Assembly (NCBI GenBank): GCA_902777835.1
Contig: CACYVC010000016.1
Location: 1 to 64,000 of the forward strand
Direction: 5' to 3'
Length of the DNA: 64,000 nt
From: an uncultured Bacteroidales bacterium
GTDB taxonomy: Bacteria > Bacteroidota > Bacteroidia > Bacteroidales > Muribaculaceae
Shown: piece after piece, positions 18,536 to 27,783 of the stretch
How positions within the stretch are numbered: position 1 is the stretch's first letter
Layout of the letters: each line of letters starts with the position of its first letter
Notes under the pieces: model-generated
What the model was told of the DNA's origin: nothing
The model's input: the letters and a program-made list of their open reading frames with translations, nothing else
Databases searched by the model: none
Translations under genes and position numbers: made by a program

Positions 18536-19164
18536 TTCTTATTATAAAACTTACAATACTGTTTTATGCCACATTCCAGGCAGTTGGGCTTAATTGCCTT
18601 ACACACATAACGCCCATGGAGTAGTATCCAGTGGTGCGCATTGTAGCGGTCTTCCTCAGAGATGTGGCGAGTGAGCGCTTTTTCCACTTCGAGTGGAGTC
18701 TTGCCTTTGGCAAGCCCTGTGCGGTTTGCCACCCTGAACACATGAGTGTCAACAGCGATGGCCGCTTTGTGGAACACCACGCCCATTATCACATTGGCTG
18801 TCTTGCGGCCCACACCAGGCAAGCGTGTCAACTCCTCCATAGTGCTAGGCACATGTCCATTAAATTCGTCAACCAGCATCGCCGACATCGCCTGCAAGTG
18901 GCGGGCTTTGCTATTAGGGTAAGATACACTGCCTATATATTGCAAAAGGTCGTCGGTAGTTGCTGCCCTCATAGCTTGTGGATTAGGATATGCGGCAAAA
19001 AGAGCAGGAGTGACTAGATTAACTCGTTTGTCAGTACACTGAGCAGAGAGAATCACTGCTGCCAGGGTCTCAAAGGGGTTGTTGAAGTGTAATTCTGTTG
19101 AGGGATTAGGGTTTGCTAACTTGAAATAGCTTATTATTGCCTCATATCGCTCTTTTATAGTCAT
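18532..19164 (-). CDS. nth: endonuclease III (DNA glycosylase/AP lyase)
   Basis: Base-excision repair glycosylase for oxidised pyrimidines. It has 210 residues, the E. coli length. The helix-hairpin-helix LPGVGRKTAN carries the catalytic Lys121, and Asp139 lies in AVDTHVFRV. The 4Fe-4S loop is Cys188-x6-Cys195-x2-Cys198-x5-Cys204. Its stop overlaps the start of the downstream CCA-transferase/alkyltransferase by four bases, indicating translational coupling. pheS lies 63 bases upstream, separated by a hairpin. Confidence 0.97.
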   Translation of the reverse strand: MTIKERYEAIISYFKLANPNPSTELHFNNPFETLAAVILSAQCTDKRVNLVTPALFAAYPNPQAMRAATTDDLLQYIGSVSYPNSKARHLQAMSAMLVDEFNGHVPSTMEELTRLPGVGRKTANVIMGVVFHKAAIAVDTHVFRVANRTGLAKGKTPLEVEKALTRHISEEDRYNAHHWILLHGRYVCKAIKPNCLECGIKQYCKFYNKK

Positions 19165-19180
19165 TGGCCTTTATTTTAAA

Positions 19181-19203
19181 GGGGAGCTGTTGCGCAACTC
19201 CCC
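19181..19203 (-). terminator. hairpin between pheS and nth
   Basis: GGGGAG / CTCCCC with a GTTGCGCAAC palindrome inside; on the minus strand it is followed by TTTAAAATAA, a poor U-tract. It may be a weak terminator or attenuator after pheS. Confidence 0.45.
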
Positions 19204-19227
19204 TCAATATAGTAATTATTTACTATT

Positions 19228-20268
19228 TTAATGAGTGTGCTCAAATTCTCGCAGGAATCGCACGTCGTTTTCGCTGAACATGCGCAGGTCTTTAACCATA
19301 TATTTGAGGTTGGTGATGCGCTCCACACCTACGCCAAAGGCATAGCCGGTATATACCTTGCTGTCGATGCCGCAAAGCTCGAGGACATTAGGGTCAACCA
19401 TGCCGCATCCCAGGATCTCTACCCATCCGGTGTGCTTGCAGAAACCGCAACCTTCACCTCCACACAGCATGCACGACACATCCATCTCGGCGCTGGGCTC
19501 GGTAAATGGGAAATAGCTGGGGCGCAGACGAATCTTGGTGTCGGGGCCAAACAACTCCTTGGCAAAATAGAGAAGCACCTGCTTGAGGTCGGCAAACGAC
19601 ACGTTCTTGTCGATGTAAAGGCCTTCAATCTGATGGAAGAAGCAGTGGGCGCGTGCGGTGATAGCCTCGTTGCGATAGACGCGGCCAGGGCAGATGATGC
19701 GGATGGGTGGCTCAGTGGTCTTCATCACGCGCGATTGCACCGAGCTGGTGTGGCTGCGAAGCACGATGTTGCGAGTCACATCGCCGCTTTTATCCTCGTT
19801 GATAAAGAAAGTGTCTTGCATGTCGCGGGCAGGATGGTCGGCAGCGAAGTTGAGTGAGGTGAACACGTGCATGTCGTCCTCCACCTCGGGGCCGTCGGCG
19901 AGGGTGAAACCCAGTCGCGAGAAGATGTCGATAATCTCTTTGCGAACCAGCGAGATGGGGTGCCTGGTGCCAATCTCCTCAGGGAAGGCGGGGCGAGTGA
20001 TGTCGATTTTATTTGCTACAACCTCTTTGGCCTTGAATTCTTCTTTTAGGGAGTTTATCTTGTCGGTAGCGAGAGCCTTTAGCTCGTTCAGGCGTTGGCC
20101 AAACTCTTTCTTCTGGTCGTTAGGCACGTTGCGGAACTCATTAAAAAGGGCTGTGATCTCGCCTTTTTTACTTAAATATTTGATGCGCAAAGCTTCTAAG
20201 GCCTCACTGTTGTCGGCCTTTAATTCAGCGATTTGCGCCTTTAAATTTTCTATCCTGTCTAATAACAT
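19228..20268 (-). CDS. pheS: phenylalanyl-tRNA synthetase alpha subunit
   Basis: Catalytic alpha subunit of the alpha2-beta2 class II enzyme that charges tRNA-Phe. It has 346 residues from the ATG at 20268; the in-frame TTG at 20307 is part of the -7 box. A coiled-coil N-terminal arm precedes class II motifs: HPISLVRKEI, RSHTSSVQ, FHQIEGLYID, RPSYFPFTEPSAE, then GCGMVDPNVLE and motif 3 GFGVGVERI (GYAFGVGVERI in the protein). pheT is not in the window, which is common in Bacteroidales. Confidence 0.97.
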   Translation of the reverse strand: MLLDRIENLKAQIAELKADNSEALEALRIKYLSKKGEITALFNEFRNVPNDQKKEFGQRLNELKALATDKINSLKEEFKAKEVVANKIDITRPAFPEEIGTRHPISLVRKEIIDIFSRLGFTLADGPEVEDDMHVFTSLNFAADHPARDMQDTFFINEDKSGDVTRNIVLRSHTSSVQSRVMKTTEPPIRIICPGRVYRNEAITARAHCFFHQIEGLYIDKNVSFADLKQVLLYFAKELFGPDTKIRLRPSYFPFTEPSAEMDVSCMLCGGEGCGFCKHTGWVEILGCGMVDPNVLELCGIDSKVYTGYAFGVGVERITNLKYMVKDLRMFSENDVRFLREFEHTH

Positions 20269-20304
20269 ATCTTGATGAATTGATAGTTTTATGAAAAAAT
20301 CATG

Positions 20305-20312
20305 CAAAGTTA
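20305..20312 (-). promoter_or_regulatory. -7 box of pheS
   Basis: TAACTTTG on the minus strand, 36 bases before the ATG. No convincing TTTG at -33. Confidence 0.6.
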
Positions 20313-20440
20313 AGAAAAAGTTTTTACTTTTTGACTATCTCAATTCATTTTTTTCTGCTTTATGCAGAGGTTTGAATTGTTTTTGAGTAACATAATCATC
20401 TTTTTAAGAATAATTGTGCAATTAGGTTGAAATATTTTTG

Positions 20441-20448
20441 TAATTTTG
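20441..20448 (+). promoter_or_regulatory. -7 box of the MlaD-like gene
   Basis: TAATTTTG, 60 bases before the ATG at 20509; a TTG lies about 24 bases upstream of it. Confidence 0.55.
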
Positions 20449-20508
20449 CAGTATGAAAAATGAATAATACATAGTTTCAACCGTTTTTTGTTAGTAAGAG
20501 AAAACAAA

Positions 20509-21459
20509 ATGAAGAAAAATATAATCATAGGCGCAGTGGTGGTAGTTGCTCTAGGTTTGCTTTACTGGGGCATAGAGTTCCTGAAGGGTGTAAACCTTTT
20601 TGAACCCAAGAATTACTACGTCGCCAAGTTTGAGAAGGTGGATGGCCTGACGGTGTCGTCGCCAGTGACGGTCAACGGTTTCCAGGTGGGACTTGTAAAG
20701 GAGCTGAACTACGATTACAAGACCAACGAGATAGAGGTGAAGATGAGCCTCGACGATGAGCTCAAGATTCCCATGGGCTCGAGCGTGTCGCTCTCGAGCG
20801 AGCTGCTTGGCGGTGCATCGCTGGTGCTGAACCTTGCTAAAGGAGAGGCTTACCACAAGGTGGGAGACGTGATTCCTAGCGCTGTGCAAGCCGGGTTGAT
20901 GGATAAGGTGGGCAATGACATAATGCCGCAGGTGAATGAGATTATGCCTAAGGTGAATGACATACTAGCCAACGTGAACACACTCACTTCAAACCCCTCG
21001 CTTCACAACTCGGTGAATAATTTTGACGAGATAACCGGCAAGATTAACGCTAGCGCACATGATCTCACTGTGCTGATGAACAACCTGTCGTCTCTGTCTC
21101 AGAACCTCAGTGGCAGTGTCCCAGGAGTGATAAGCGGTATTAGCGGCATCGAGGCTAACGTAAACGGCACAATAAGCAATATCCACACTCTTACCTCCAA
21201 TCTTAACAGCAAAGTCAACGACTTGCCAACTCAGCAGCTGCAGACGACTATCAATGACCTGAATGCCACGCTGGCAAACCTTAAAGCCTTGACTGCTGAG
21301 CTCAACAACAAGCTCAACGACCGTAGCTCGTCGCTTGGATTGTTGTTGAACGACAGGCAGTTATATGATAATGCCAACAGCGCTGTCATGAGCCTTGACT
21401 CATTGCTCATTGACCTCAAAGCCAATCCAAAGAAATATATAACAATTAAAGTTTTCTAA
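20509..21459 (+). CDS. MCE/MlaD family lipid-transport protein
   Basis: Periplasmic substrate-binding component of an Mla-type phospholipid transporter. It has 316 residues from ATG 20509 (MKKNIIIG). A single N-terminal membrane helix (about 4-23) anchors it in the inner membrane. The MCE domain follows (about 33-120), with DGLTVSSPVTVNGFQVG and the LGGASLVLNL segment. Residues 140-290 are a long Asn/Leu/Ser-rich helical coiled coil, as in MCE proteins whose helices form a channel. It ends with DLKANPKKYI, common in Bacteroidetes members. The ATPase and permease partners are not nearby in this window. Confidence 0.88.
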   Translation: MKKNIIIGAVVVVALGLLYWGIEFLKGVNLFEPKNYYVAKFEKVDGLTVSSPVTVNGFQVGLVKELNYDYKTNEIEVKMSLDDELKIPMGSSVSLSSELLGGASLVLNLAKGEAYHKVGDVIPSAVQAGLMDKVGNDIMPQVNEIMPKVNDILANVNTLTSNPSLHNSVNNFDEITGKINASAHDLTVLMNNLSSLSQNLSGSVPGVISGISGIEANVNGTISNIHTLTSNLNSKVNDLPTQQLQTTINDLNATLANLKALTAELNNKLNDRSSSLGLLLNDRQLYDNANSAVMSLDSLLIDLKANPKKYITIKVF

Positions 21460-21476
21460 GAAGAATGCAAATGTGC

Positions 21477-21520
21477 GGAAATGCTTATTTGGAATCATTC
21501 TAAATAAGCATTTTCTTGAT
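21477..21520 (+). terminator. terminator of the MlaD-like gene
   Basis: A stem of about 14 pairs, core AAATGCTTATTT / AAATAAGCATTT, followed by TCTTGATTTTT. Confidence 0.85.
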
Positions 21521-21873
21521 TTTTATATCAGCATTATAAAACTCAACAAATAAAGGGATTTAAAAAACTGGTTTCAGAGTTTTTTTATTATCGTTTTAGG
21601 TAGTCGCCAACTCTAAGATATTGAAATATAGCATTGTGCAATATTGAGGTGGTGCTTGTTTAAAACAGGCTTTGCAAGGCGTTGATAGTCAATACTATTA
21701 TAATGGTTTTTAGAAAAGCAAATTTTTTATTGCTTTTTTTTATGGAAATATAGTGCGAATTTTGTACTGCTAAAACAAGCCCGTTATAGTGCCGTTTTCA
21801 TAAACCCTCTGGCTTGAGAGAAGAAATAATCTCAAGTGTGTGAAGAACGCGCCTAAAGGGAAAAAGAGTTAAA
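21521..21873 (+). other. long AT-rich leader region of dnaA
   Basis: The 353 bases before dnaA contain no gene. I searched both strands by eye for DnaA boxes (TTATCCACA and close variants) and saw none, so there is no support for an origin here. A weak -7 candidate GAATTTTG lies near 21758. A 7-bp hairpin CTTGAGA (21813-21819) / TCTCAAG (21830-21836) sits 37 bases before the start codon and could act in the leader. Confidence 0.4.
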
Positions 21874-23268
21874 ATGAACGAAGATCAAAACATACAATTG
21901 TGGAATAAATGTCTGGCGATACTTCGCGACAATTTAGACACCGAGCAGTTTAAGGCTTGGTTTGAACCTATTGTCGCCCAAGGTTTCGCCGACAATGAGC
22001 TCACACTGCGGGTTCCATCACAGTTCTTTGTTCAGCAGATAGAGGATAGATACTTCCAGCTATTCAGCGCCACATTGCGCCGGGTGTATGGCAATGATGT
22101 GAAGCTCTTCTACACCTATAATATTATAAACGATAGCCCCGACTCTAATGTGACGGTGGCTCACGATAACGCGAGCGCAAAACTCAACAGCGCCGTTTCT
22201 CGCCAGGCCCAGCAGGTTGCTAATCCCTTTGAAGCGGTAGAATTGGAGGATATAGACCCTCAACTGAATCGTCGCTACACCTTTGAGAACTACTGCACCA
22301 GCATGAGCAACAAGCTTGCTGTCAGTGTAGGCAAAGCAATTGCCGATGACCCAAATTGCAAGACATTCAACCCAATGTTTGTGTTTGGTCCTACTGGAGT
22401 TGGTAAGACCCATCTCATTCAGGCAATAGGCATCAGGATTAAGGAGAAGCGTCCTCGCACCCGTGTGCTATACACAACATCTCGCATTTTTGAGTTGCAG
22501 TTCACTACTGCACGCATCAACAACAAGCTTAATGATTTCATCAATTTCTATCAAAGTATTGATGTGCTGATTCTTGATGATATTCAAGAACTTGCAGGAA
22601 AAACGGGCACTCAAAATACCTTCTTCCACATCTTTAACCACTTGCATCAGAATCAGAAACAACTCATCATGACGAGTGATTGTTGTCCTTCGGACCTTGA
22701 TGGCATGGTGCCACGATTGATATCTCGCTTCAAATGGGGAATGACGGTAGAGCTTTATAAGCCCGACATTGAGCTGCGTCGTGAGGTGCTGAGAATGAAA
22801 GCTGCACAAGATGGTCTGGAACTGAGCGATGAGGTGATTGAATTCATTGCACAGAATGTGACTGATAGCATCAGGGACTTGGAAGGTATCGTTGTTGCGC
22901 TTCTGGCTCATGCCACGATGCTTAACCAGGACATCGACCTCGACTTGGCAAAGAAGGTGATTGGCAATACTGTGAATGTGAGCAAAAAGCAGCTGTCGTT
23001 TGAGCTGATAGCTGAAACTGTGTCGCGGTTCTATAACATCGACGAGCAATTGCTCTATGGAAAGTCGCGCAAACGCGAGATCAGCGATGCCCGCCAACTC
23101 GTGATGTATCTCACTAAGAAGAAAACGCAGCTCTCATCGACCAACATTGGCTTGAAACTGTCGCGAGATCATGCTACTGTGCTACATGCATGCAAGCAGA
23201 TAGAACAAAGGCTCTCGATAGAAAAGAAATTCAGGCACGAAGTTGAGATGATAGAAAACGAATTGTAA
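21874..23268 (+). CDS. dnaA: chromosomal replication initiator DnaA
   Basis: AAA+ initiator that binds DnaA boxes and opens the origin. It has 464 residues. Domain I occupies about 1-85 and domain II is short. Domain III carries Walker A GPTGVGKTHL and Walker B LILDDIQ. Domain IV ends with the DNA-binding helix LSRDHATVLHACKQIE. It is flanked by neither dnaN nor recF, so the E. coli/Bacillus dnaA-dnaN order is not kept. A long leader and a strong terminator make it a single-gene unit. Confidence 0.97.
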   Translation: MNEDQNIQLWNKCLAILRDNLDTEQFKAWFEPIVAQGFADNELTLRVPSQFFVQQIEDRYFQLFSATLRRVYGNDVKLFYTYNIINDSPDSNVTVAHDNASAKLNSAVSRQAQQVANPFEAVELEDIDPQLNRRYTFENYCTSMSNKLAVSVGKAIADDPNCKTFNPMFVFGPTGVGKTHLIQAIGIRIKEKRPRTRVLYTTSRIFELQFTTARINNKLNDFINFYQSIDVLILDDIQELAGKTGTQNTFFHIFNHLHQNQKQLIMTSDCCPSDLDGMVPRLISRFKWGMTVELYKPDIELRREVLRMKAAQDGLELSDEVIEFIAQNVTDSIRDLEGIVVALLAHATMLNQDIDLDLAKKVIGNTVNVSKKQLSFELIAETVSRFYNIDEQLLYGKSRKREISDARQLVMYLTKKKTQLSSTNIGLKLSRDHATVLHACKQIEQRLSIEKKFRHEVEMIENEL

Positions 23269-23309
23269 CTGAGATAACCATAATCGAGAATATTTGATTA
23301 TCTCAGTTA
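23266..23309. terminator. dnaA terminator
   Basis: Stem AACTGAGATAA / TTATCTCAGTT starting at the stop codon, followed by TTTT. It lies between convergent dnaA and proS. Confidence 0.8.
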
Positions 23310-23330
23310 TTTTCAGAATCTAGTTAGGTG

Positions 23331-23377
23331 CAAAAAGCAAAACCACTCTTTTCGCGCATCGCGATGGAGTGGTTTTG
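23331..23377 (-). terminator. proS terminator
   Basis: Stem CAAAACCACTC / GAGTGGTTTTG with an inner TCGCG / CGCGA stem; on the minus strand it is followed by CTTTTTG. Confidence 0.85.
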
Positions 23378-23394
23378 TTGTGTATTTTAAGGAT

Positions 23395-24876
23395 TTAATA
23401 GTTCCTTGCAAATATAACTCTGCATTTAGATGGCTTGCCGGTGAGCATGTCAACGCCATCCTCGGGCTGTGCATCCAATGGAATGCAGCGGATAGTCGCT
23501 TTTGTCTCCTCTTTGATGCGGTCTTCGGTCTCGGGAGTGCCGTCCCAAGGGGCCAGCACAAAGCCGCCTTTCTCTATCTGCTGCTTGAATTCTTCGTAGG
23601 TGTCAACCTTGTAGGTCATCTCGTTACGGAAGTCAAGAGCTTTCTTGTAAATGTTGTCTTGAATCTCATCAAGAAGGTTCTTAACGGTTTCCTCAATACC
23701 TTCGAGCGATGTGCTGGATTTCTCGAGAGTGTCGCGGCGCATCACCTCGATGGTGCCATTGGCGATATCACGTGCGCCGAGTACTAGACGCACGGGCACG
23801 CCCTTGAGCTCATAGTCGGCAAACTTAAAGCCAGGACGCTTGTTGTCGGCGTTGTCATATTTTACCGAGATGCCCATAGCACGCAGATTCTCAACAATGG
23901 GGTTGACTTTTGCATTAATCTCGTCGAGCTGCTCCTGGTTCTTATAGATAGGAACTATAACCACTTGAATAGGAGCCAACTTTGGAGGCAGCACTAGGCC
24001 GTTGTCGTCGCTATGAGTCATGATGAGAGCGCCCATCAGGCGAGTAGAAACGCCCCAAGAAGTAGCCCAAACATATTCGAGCTTGTTCTCGTTGTTGACA
24101 AATTTCACGTCAAAGGCCTTGGCGAAGTTCTGACCCAGGAAGTGTGAAGTTCCCGACTGCAGAGCCTTGCCGTCTTGCATCATAGCCTCGATGGTGTAAG
24201 TCTCAAGAGCGCCAGCAAAACGTTCGTTGGCCGATTTCACGCCCTTGACAACAGGCACAGCCATGTATTTCTCGGCAAAGTCGGCATAGACGTTGAGCAT
24301 TTGAATGGCTTCGGCTTGAGCCTCTTCTTTTGTGGCGTGAGCAGTATGTCCTTCTTGCCACAGGAATTCGGCGGTGCGCAGGAACATGCGCGTGCGCATC
24401 TCCCATCTCATGACGTTTGCCCACTGGTTGATGAGCAGCGGCAGGTCACGATATGAGCTAATCCAGTTGCGATAGGTATTCCATATAATGGTCTCGCTAG
24501 TGGGGCGAATGATAAGTTCTTCCTCGAGGCGTGCTTCGGGATCTACCACCACGCCACTGCCGTCGGGAGCATTCATGAGACGATGGTGTGTGACTACAGC
24601 GCATTCTTTAGCAAAACCTTCTACGTGCTCTGCTTCACGGCTGAGGAATGATTTTGGGATAAGCAGGGGGAAATATGCGTTCTGCACTCCAGTTGCCTTA
24701 AACATGTCGTCGAGTTGACGCTGCATCTTCTCCCAGATGGCGTATCCGTAGGGTTTTATAACCATGCATCCCCTCACTGCCGATTGTTCGGCGAGGTCGG
24801 CTTTTATCACTAGGTCGTTATACCACTGTGAGTAGTTGACGCTTCTTTTTGTTAAGTCTTTAATTTCAATAGCCAT
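23395..24876 (-). CDS. proS: prolyl-tRNA synthetase, archaeal/eukaryote-like type
   Basis: Class II synthetase that charges tRNA-Pro. It has 493 residues, which is the short form without the bacterial editing insertion (bacterial-type ProS is near 570). The catalytic core shows [23 protein letters not shown] and [14 protein letters not shown]. The anticodon-binding domain follows (about 280-400) with QVVIVPIY, and the C-terminal extension ends in a zinc-like region. It is last in a minus-strand run after the OmpA-like gene (18-base gap) and rimM. Confidence 0.96.
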   Translation of the reverse strand: MAIEIKDLTKRSVNYSQWYNDLVIKADLAEQSAVRGCMVIKPYGYAIWEKMQRQLDDMFKATGVQNAYFPLLIPKSFLSREAEHVEGFAKECAVVTHHRLMNAPDGSGVVVDPEARLEEELIIRPTSETIIWNTYRNWISSYRDLPLLINQWANVMRWEMRTRMFLRTAEFLWQEGHTAHATKEEAQAEAIQMLNVYADFAEKYMAVPVVKGVKSANERFAGALETYTIEAMMQDGKALQSGTSHFLGQNFAKAFDVKFVNNENKLEYVWATSWGVSTRLMGALIMTHSDDNGLVLPPKLAPIQVVIVPIYKNQEQLDEINAKVNPIVENLRAMGISVKYDNADNKRPGFKFADYELKGVPVRLVLGARDIANGTIEVMRRDTLEKSSTSLEGIEETVKNLLDEIQDNIYKKALDFRNEMTYKVDTYEEFKQQIEKGGFVLAPWDGTPETEDRIKEETKATIRCIPLDAQPEDGVDMLTGKPSKCRVIFARNY

Positions 24877-24894
24877 TTTTAAAAATATGATTTA

Positions 24895-25512
24895 TTATCG
24901 TTTGTTCAAAAGGTTTCTTTTAGCATTGTCAAACATGACGTTGTCGGGAATGAGATAGATTACAAGTCGGCGATTCATTCGGCGGTTATTCATTGAATTG
25001 TTTGGAAGAATAGGGTTTTTATCACCAAAGGAGAAAGACGAGATGTGTCGGCCGCTATTGGTGTTGATCATGAACCACTCGGCAATGCTATTGATGCGCT
25101 TGTCGGTTAGCTCTTTGCAGTATTGTGGCGAACCGGTGTTGTCATGATACATCGCCAGCGCGGCATGATAGAAGCCTGGCACTCTGAAGAACTGCGCTAT
25201 TTTATAGAGAATGTCGTCGGCTTTTCGGCTTAGCTCCGTTGCATTGGCTTCAAAGAACAGGTCGGCAGGAATCGTGATTGAGATCACTTCACCGTTTCTT
25301 ATCAGGTTCACATTGTAATCTTTGACGAGTTCATTGACCAGTCTTGCCTGGTAATCGACGACTGCGTTGCGCACCTTGGTGTCTTTTATCACTGGTGAGT
25401 TGATGGCCTCATCGAGGTTGTGATAGGCAATGCCTTGTGCCATCGCCGAGAGGCAGCACATCGAGGCAATCAACAAAACGGTTATTCTTATATTACAAAA
25501 CAACTTTTTCAT
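24895..25512 (-). CDS. OmpA-family C-terminal domain protein
   Basis: Small exported protein of 205 residues. Residues 1-25 are a signal peptide (basic KKLFCNIR, hydrophobic core, ending SAMAQ). Residues from about 70 resemble an OmpA/MotB peptidoglycan-associating domain: IPADLFFEANATELS, then KELTDKRINSIAEWF and the terminal NNRRMNRRLVIYLIP. Fifteen bases separate it from rimM and eighteen from proS, so it is embedded in a translation-related operon without an evident functional link. Exact role unknown. Confidence 0.78.
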   Translation of the reverse strand: MKKLFCNIRITVLLIASMCCLSAMAQGIAYHNLDEAINSPVIKDTKVRNAVVDYQARLVNELVKDYNVNLIRNGEVISITIPADLFFEANATELSRKADDILYKIAQFFRVPGFYHAALAMYHDNTGSPQYCKELTDKRINSIAEWFMINTNSGRHISSFSFGDKNPILPNNSMNNRRMNRRLVIYLIPDNVMFDNAKRNLLNKR

Positions 25513-25527
25513 ATATTTAATTGGAAT

Positions 25528-26049
25528 TTATAAATCAAGGAGTTCATCAGGGACCTCCAATTTAATTATTCTGTCTTTACTGTTGAAATTAGCAATAAAT
25601 TCCTCCACGGCAGGAATGAGTACCTGCTTGCCGTCGTTGAACTCAATCACAAAGAGGAGGTTGGCAGTCGAGTCGTCAATGTCCACTATGCTGCCATTCA
25701 GCTCGTTGACTATTGCTTTGAAGCCAATGAAGAAGTCGATGGGCACTTGGTCCTCATCGTCCAGCGCTTCACCATATTCACTGCGTTTCACATAGATGTC
25801 TTTATTCACCAGCATCGCAGCTTCATGCTCGTTGTTGATGTCATCGATGGTTAGCAACAGCGTGTCTTGAGATTTGTAGCGTGATTCTTTAATGAAGAAA
25901 GGCACAAAAATACTATCGATGTCACACACGATGCAAGAACAGTTGTCCAGCACCACTTCGGGAGCGTTGATCGTTGCCGATATCTCCCCATTGATGCCGT
26001 GAGTCTTGTTAAACTTGCCTATGGCGATTATCTCATCTCTGGTAATCAT
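25528..26049 (-). CDS. rimM: ribosome maturation factor RimM
   Basis: Assembly factor for the 30S head that binds ribosomal protein uS19. It has 173 residues, the family length. The N-terminal barrel begins IAIGKFNKTHGINGEI, the family signature; the C-terminal PRC-barrel-like part contains DFFIGFKAIV and ends LLDL. The trmD partner often found beside rimM is absent. It leads the run rimM-ompA-like-proS; upstream is a word-repeat gap. Confidence 0.9.
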   Translation of the reverse strand: MITRDEIIAIGKFNKTHGINGEISATINAPEVVLDNCSCIVCDIDSIFVPFFIKESRYKSQDTLLLTIDDINNEHEAAMLVNKDIYVKRSEYGEALDDEDQVPIDFFIGFKAIVNELNGSIVDIDDSTANLLFVIEFNDGKQVLIPAVEEFIANFNSKDRIIKLEVPDELLDL

Positions 26050-26139
26050 TGTTTGCAGTCTTCAGTTGTCAGTTTTGAGTTTTTAGTAATCAGTCACGTT
26101 CCTCGATTCACGTTTCACCTTCCACGTGCCGTAGGCGCT
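26050..26139. repeat. intergenic short-word mosaic repeat
   Basis: Read on the plus strand: CTTCAGTTGTCAGTTTTGAG, then TCACGTTCCTCGATTCACG and TTTCACCTTCCAC, then palindrome-like GCCGTAGGCGC. Both flanking genes are on the minus strand, so word order does not follow transcription direction. Confidence 0.75.
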
Positions 26140-26736
26140 TCATTTCTTTTTTTCCTTCTTTGTTGATGCTGCTTGTGCTGCGGGAGCAACTTTAAACTGA
26201 TGTAACTTATGTGTGGCAGGGTCGAGCTTTATCTCACCTTTAGAGAAGAACTCCAAGTCTTTAAAGATCTTGGCATCTTCGACATCTTCGTTGCTTATTT
26301 GGTAGATGAGTTTCTTCATGTGGTTGGCGATAAGCATCACCAGAGCCTCTTTCTCTTCACCATCGGGCCATTCGCAAGCGCGCTCTATCATTTGTCCCAC
26401 AATCTTGCCATAATGACGCATCTTGATGGGCTCGTGCTTGTATTTTATGGGCTCTGGTTTAGTGTCGAGGTTCTCGGGCTTAACCACTTCGCAGGGATAG
26501 TCGATATCGAGCTTGAAGTCGCTCATTATCGCTAGATGGTCCCACAGCTTGTGTTCATAGTCGGTTTCTTGCTTGAGTTGTGGAAACAGGTTACTCATGG
26601 TGTTGATGATGGAGCGGGCACACTTGTTGCGCTCTTCACGGTCCTCTATAGTACAGCAGTAGTCAACCATTTGCTGGATGTTGCGGCCATACTCTGGCAA
26701 AACCAGTTTCTTGAGTTGTGAGTTATAGGTAAGCAT
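26140..26736 (-). CDS. DUF4290 protein
   Basis: Protein of 198 residues matching the Bacteroidetes family DUF4290 as I recall it (opening MLTYNSQLKKLVLPEYGRN, then DYCCTIEDREERNKCA). No signal peptide or membrane segment is seen; it looks helical and cytosolic. The C-terminus is low complexity and basic, ending KKEKKK. The function is not known. The family is often near cell-division or tRNA genes, but no firm link is visible here. It has its own -7 box 23 bases upstream. Confidence 0.8.
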   Translation of the reverse strand: MLTYNSQLKKLVLPEYGRNIQQMVDYCCTIEDREERNKCARSIINTMSNLFPQLKQETDYEHKLWDHLAIMSDFKLDIDYPCEVVKPENLDTKPEPIKYKHEPIKMRHYGKIVGQMIERACEWPDGEEKEALVMLIANHMKKLIYQISNEDVEDAKIFKDLEFFSKGEIKLDPATHKLHQFKVAPAAQAASTKKEKKK

Positions 26737-26759
26737 ATAGTTTCAATCAAAATGGATTG

Positions 26760-26767
26760 CAAAGTTA
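26760..26767 (-). promoter_or_regulatory. -7 box of the DUF4290 gene
   Basis: TAACTTTG on the minus strand, 23 bases before the ATG. Confidence 0.6.
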
Positions 26768-26771
26768 CAAA

Positions 26772-26859
26772 TTATTTTTCAGTTATCAGTTATCAGTTGT
26801 GAGATATCAGTACTGTTCCTCGATCCACGTTGCTCCTTTCACGCGCCGTAGGCGCTCAT
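26772..26859. repeat. intergenic short-word mosaic repeat
   Basis: Plus strand: CAGTTATCAGTTATCAG, then GTTCCTCGATCCACG, CTCCTTTCAC, then the palindrome GCGCCGTAGGCGC. Block order and orientation match 26050-26139, 0.7 kb away, giving a pair of direct copies around the DUF4290 gene. Confidence 0.75.
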
Positions 26860-27552
26860 TTAAAGTACTTTTTTCTTGGCGATTGTGGCTTGAAAGTCTT
26901 TTAAATATAGGGGAGTGGAGTAGGCAACATCAATGAAACGGCCATCTCTGAACGCTTTCTCGGCAAGAGCCATCATCTCTACTGCTACAGGTTTCACATC
27001 GGGCATAAATTGTGCGTTGGGATGACGGATTACTGTCTCGGCTTTTTGAGCTCCATTGCCTATCATCACAAGCTTGTGGTTGCCGAGAAGGTCAGCCATT
27101 GAATCTTCGTCAAGTATCATGGCTTGCGGCTCCATAATAGCTTCAAGACCATTGTTATAGATAGCCATATACACCTCCATGCGCCTAGCATCAATCATGG
27201 GAACGTAAAGGGTGTCGTCGTCGAAGAATTCCTTGAACATTGCCGTCACAGTGAGCAGCTGCAGTGTGTTGACGCCTATCAATGGCAAGTCGAGGCCCAT
27301 AGCCAAGCCTTTGGCTTCGCTCAATCCAATGCGCAAACCAGTGTAGGAGCCAGGGCCGATGCTCACTGCAATAGCATCAAGTCTCATGTCTTTGCGCTTA
27401 GCGGTGTTCAGCACATTGTCGATCATCTGGCTTAATAGCGTTGCATGGTTCGGCCCATCATAGTTCTCGTGATGGTCAACTATCTGTCCTTCACTGCTTA
27501 AGGCTACTGAGCACACTGCGGTTGATGTCTCTATATTGAGGATGTTTGCCAT
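26860..27552 (-). CDS. tsaB: tRNA threonylcarbamoyladenosine biosynthesis protein TsaB
   Basis: Partner of TsaD in making the t6A37 modification of ANN-decoding tRNAs. It has 230 residues. The ASKHA fold start ILNIETSTAVCSVAL and the segment SIGPGSYTGLRIGLSEAKGLA are diagnostic. It has its own very close -7 box and diverges from yicC. Confidence 0.94.
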   Translation of the reverse strand: MANILNIETSTAVCSVALSSEGQIVDHHENYDGPNHATLLSQMIDNVLNTAKRKDMRLDAIAVSIGPGSYTGLRIGLSEAKGLAMGLDLPLIGVNTLQLLTVTAMFKEFFDDDTLYVPMIDARRMEVYMAIYNNGLEAIMEPQAMILDEDSMADLLGNHKLVMIGNGAQKAETVIRHPNAQFMPDVKPVAVEMMALAEKAFRDGRFIDVAYSTPLYLKDFQATIAKKKVL

Positions 27553-27571
27553 GTTCTTTTAAAAGTTGGCA

Positions 27572-27579
27572 CAAAATTA
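27572..27579 (-). promoter_or_regulatory. -7 box of tsaB
   Basis: TAATTTTG on the minus strand, only 19 bases before the ATG, predicting a leader of about 12 nt. Confidence 0.6.
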
Positions 27580-27753
27580 CAAAAAAACGGTGATAATAGC
27601 ACTTAATAAGATGTTATAATTGGCAAAAAGTGCCCCAAATTAATTTATTAATAAATATTAAGAATCTAACTTGTGTCGATTTTTCGTCCCTGAACTTTTG
27701 TGGTTGTTGATAAGTTAAGCCGGCGAAATGCGTGCAGAATAAGAAAAAATTAT

Positions 27754-27761
27754 TATTTTTG
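27754..27761 (+). promoter_or_regulatory. -7 box of yicC-gmk-nadD
   Basis: TATTTTTG, 22 bases before the yicC ATG at 27784. The -33 region is weak. Confidence 0.5.
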
Positions 27762-27783
27762 CAGAAAAACAAGAAAAAACGTT

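Noticed and set aside
21521-21873. Replication origin upstream of dnaA
   Set aside because: No DnaA-box cluster or AT-rich 13-mer array seen; only an AT-rich leader.
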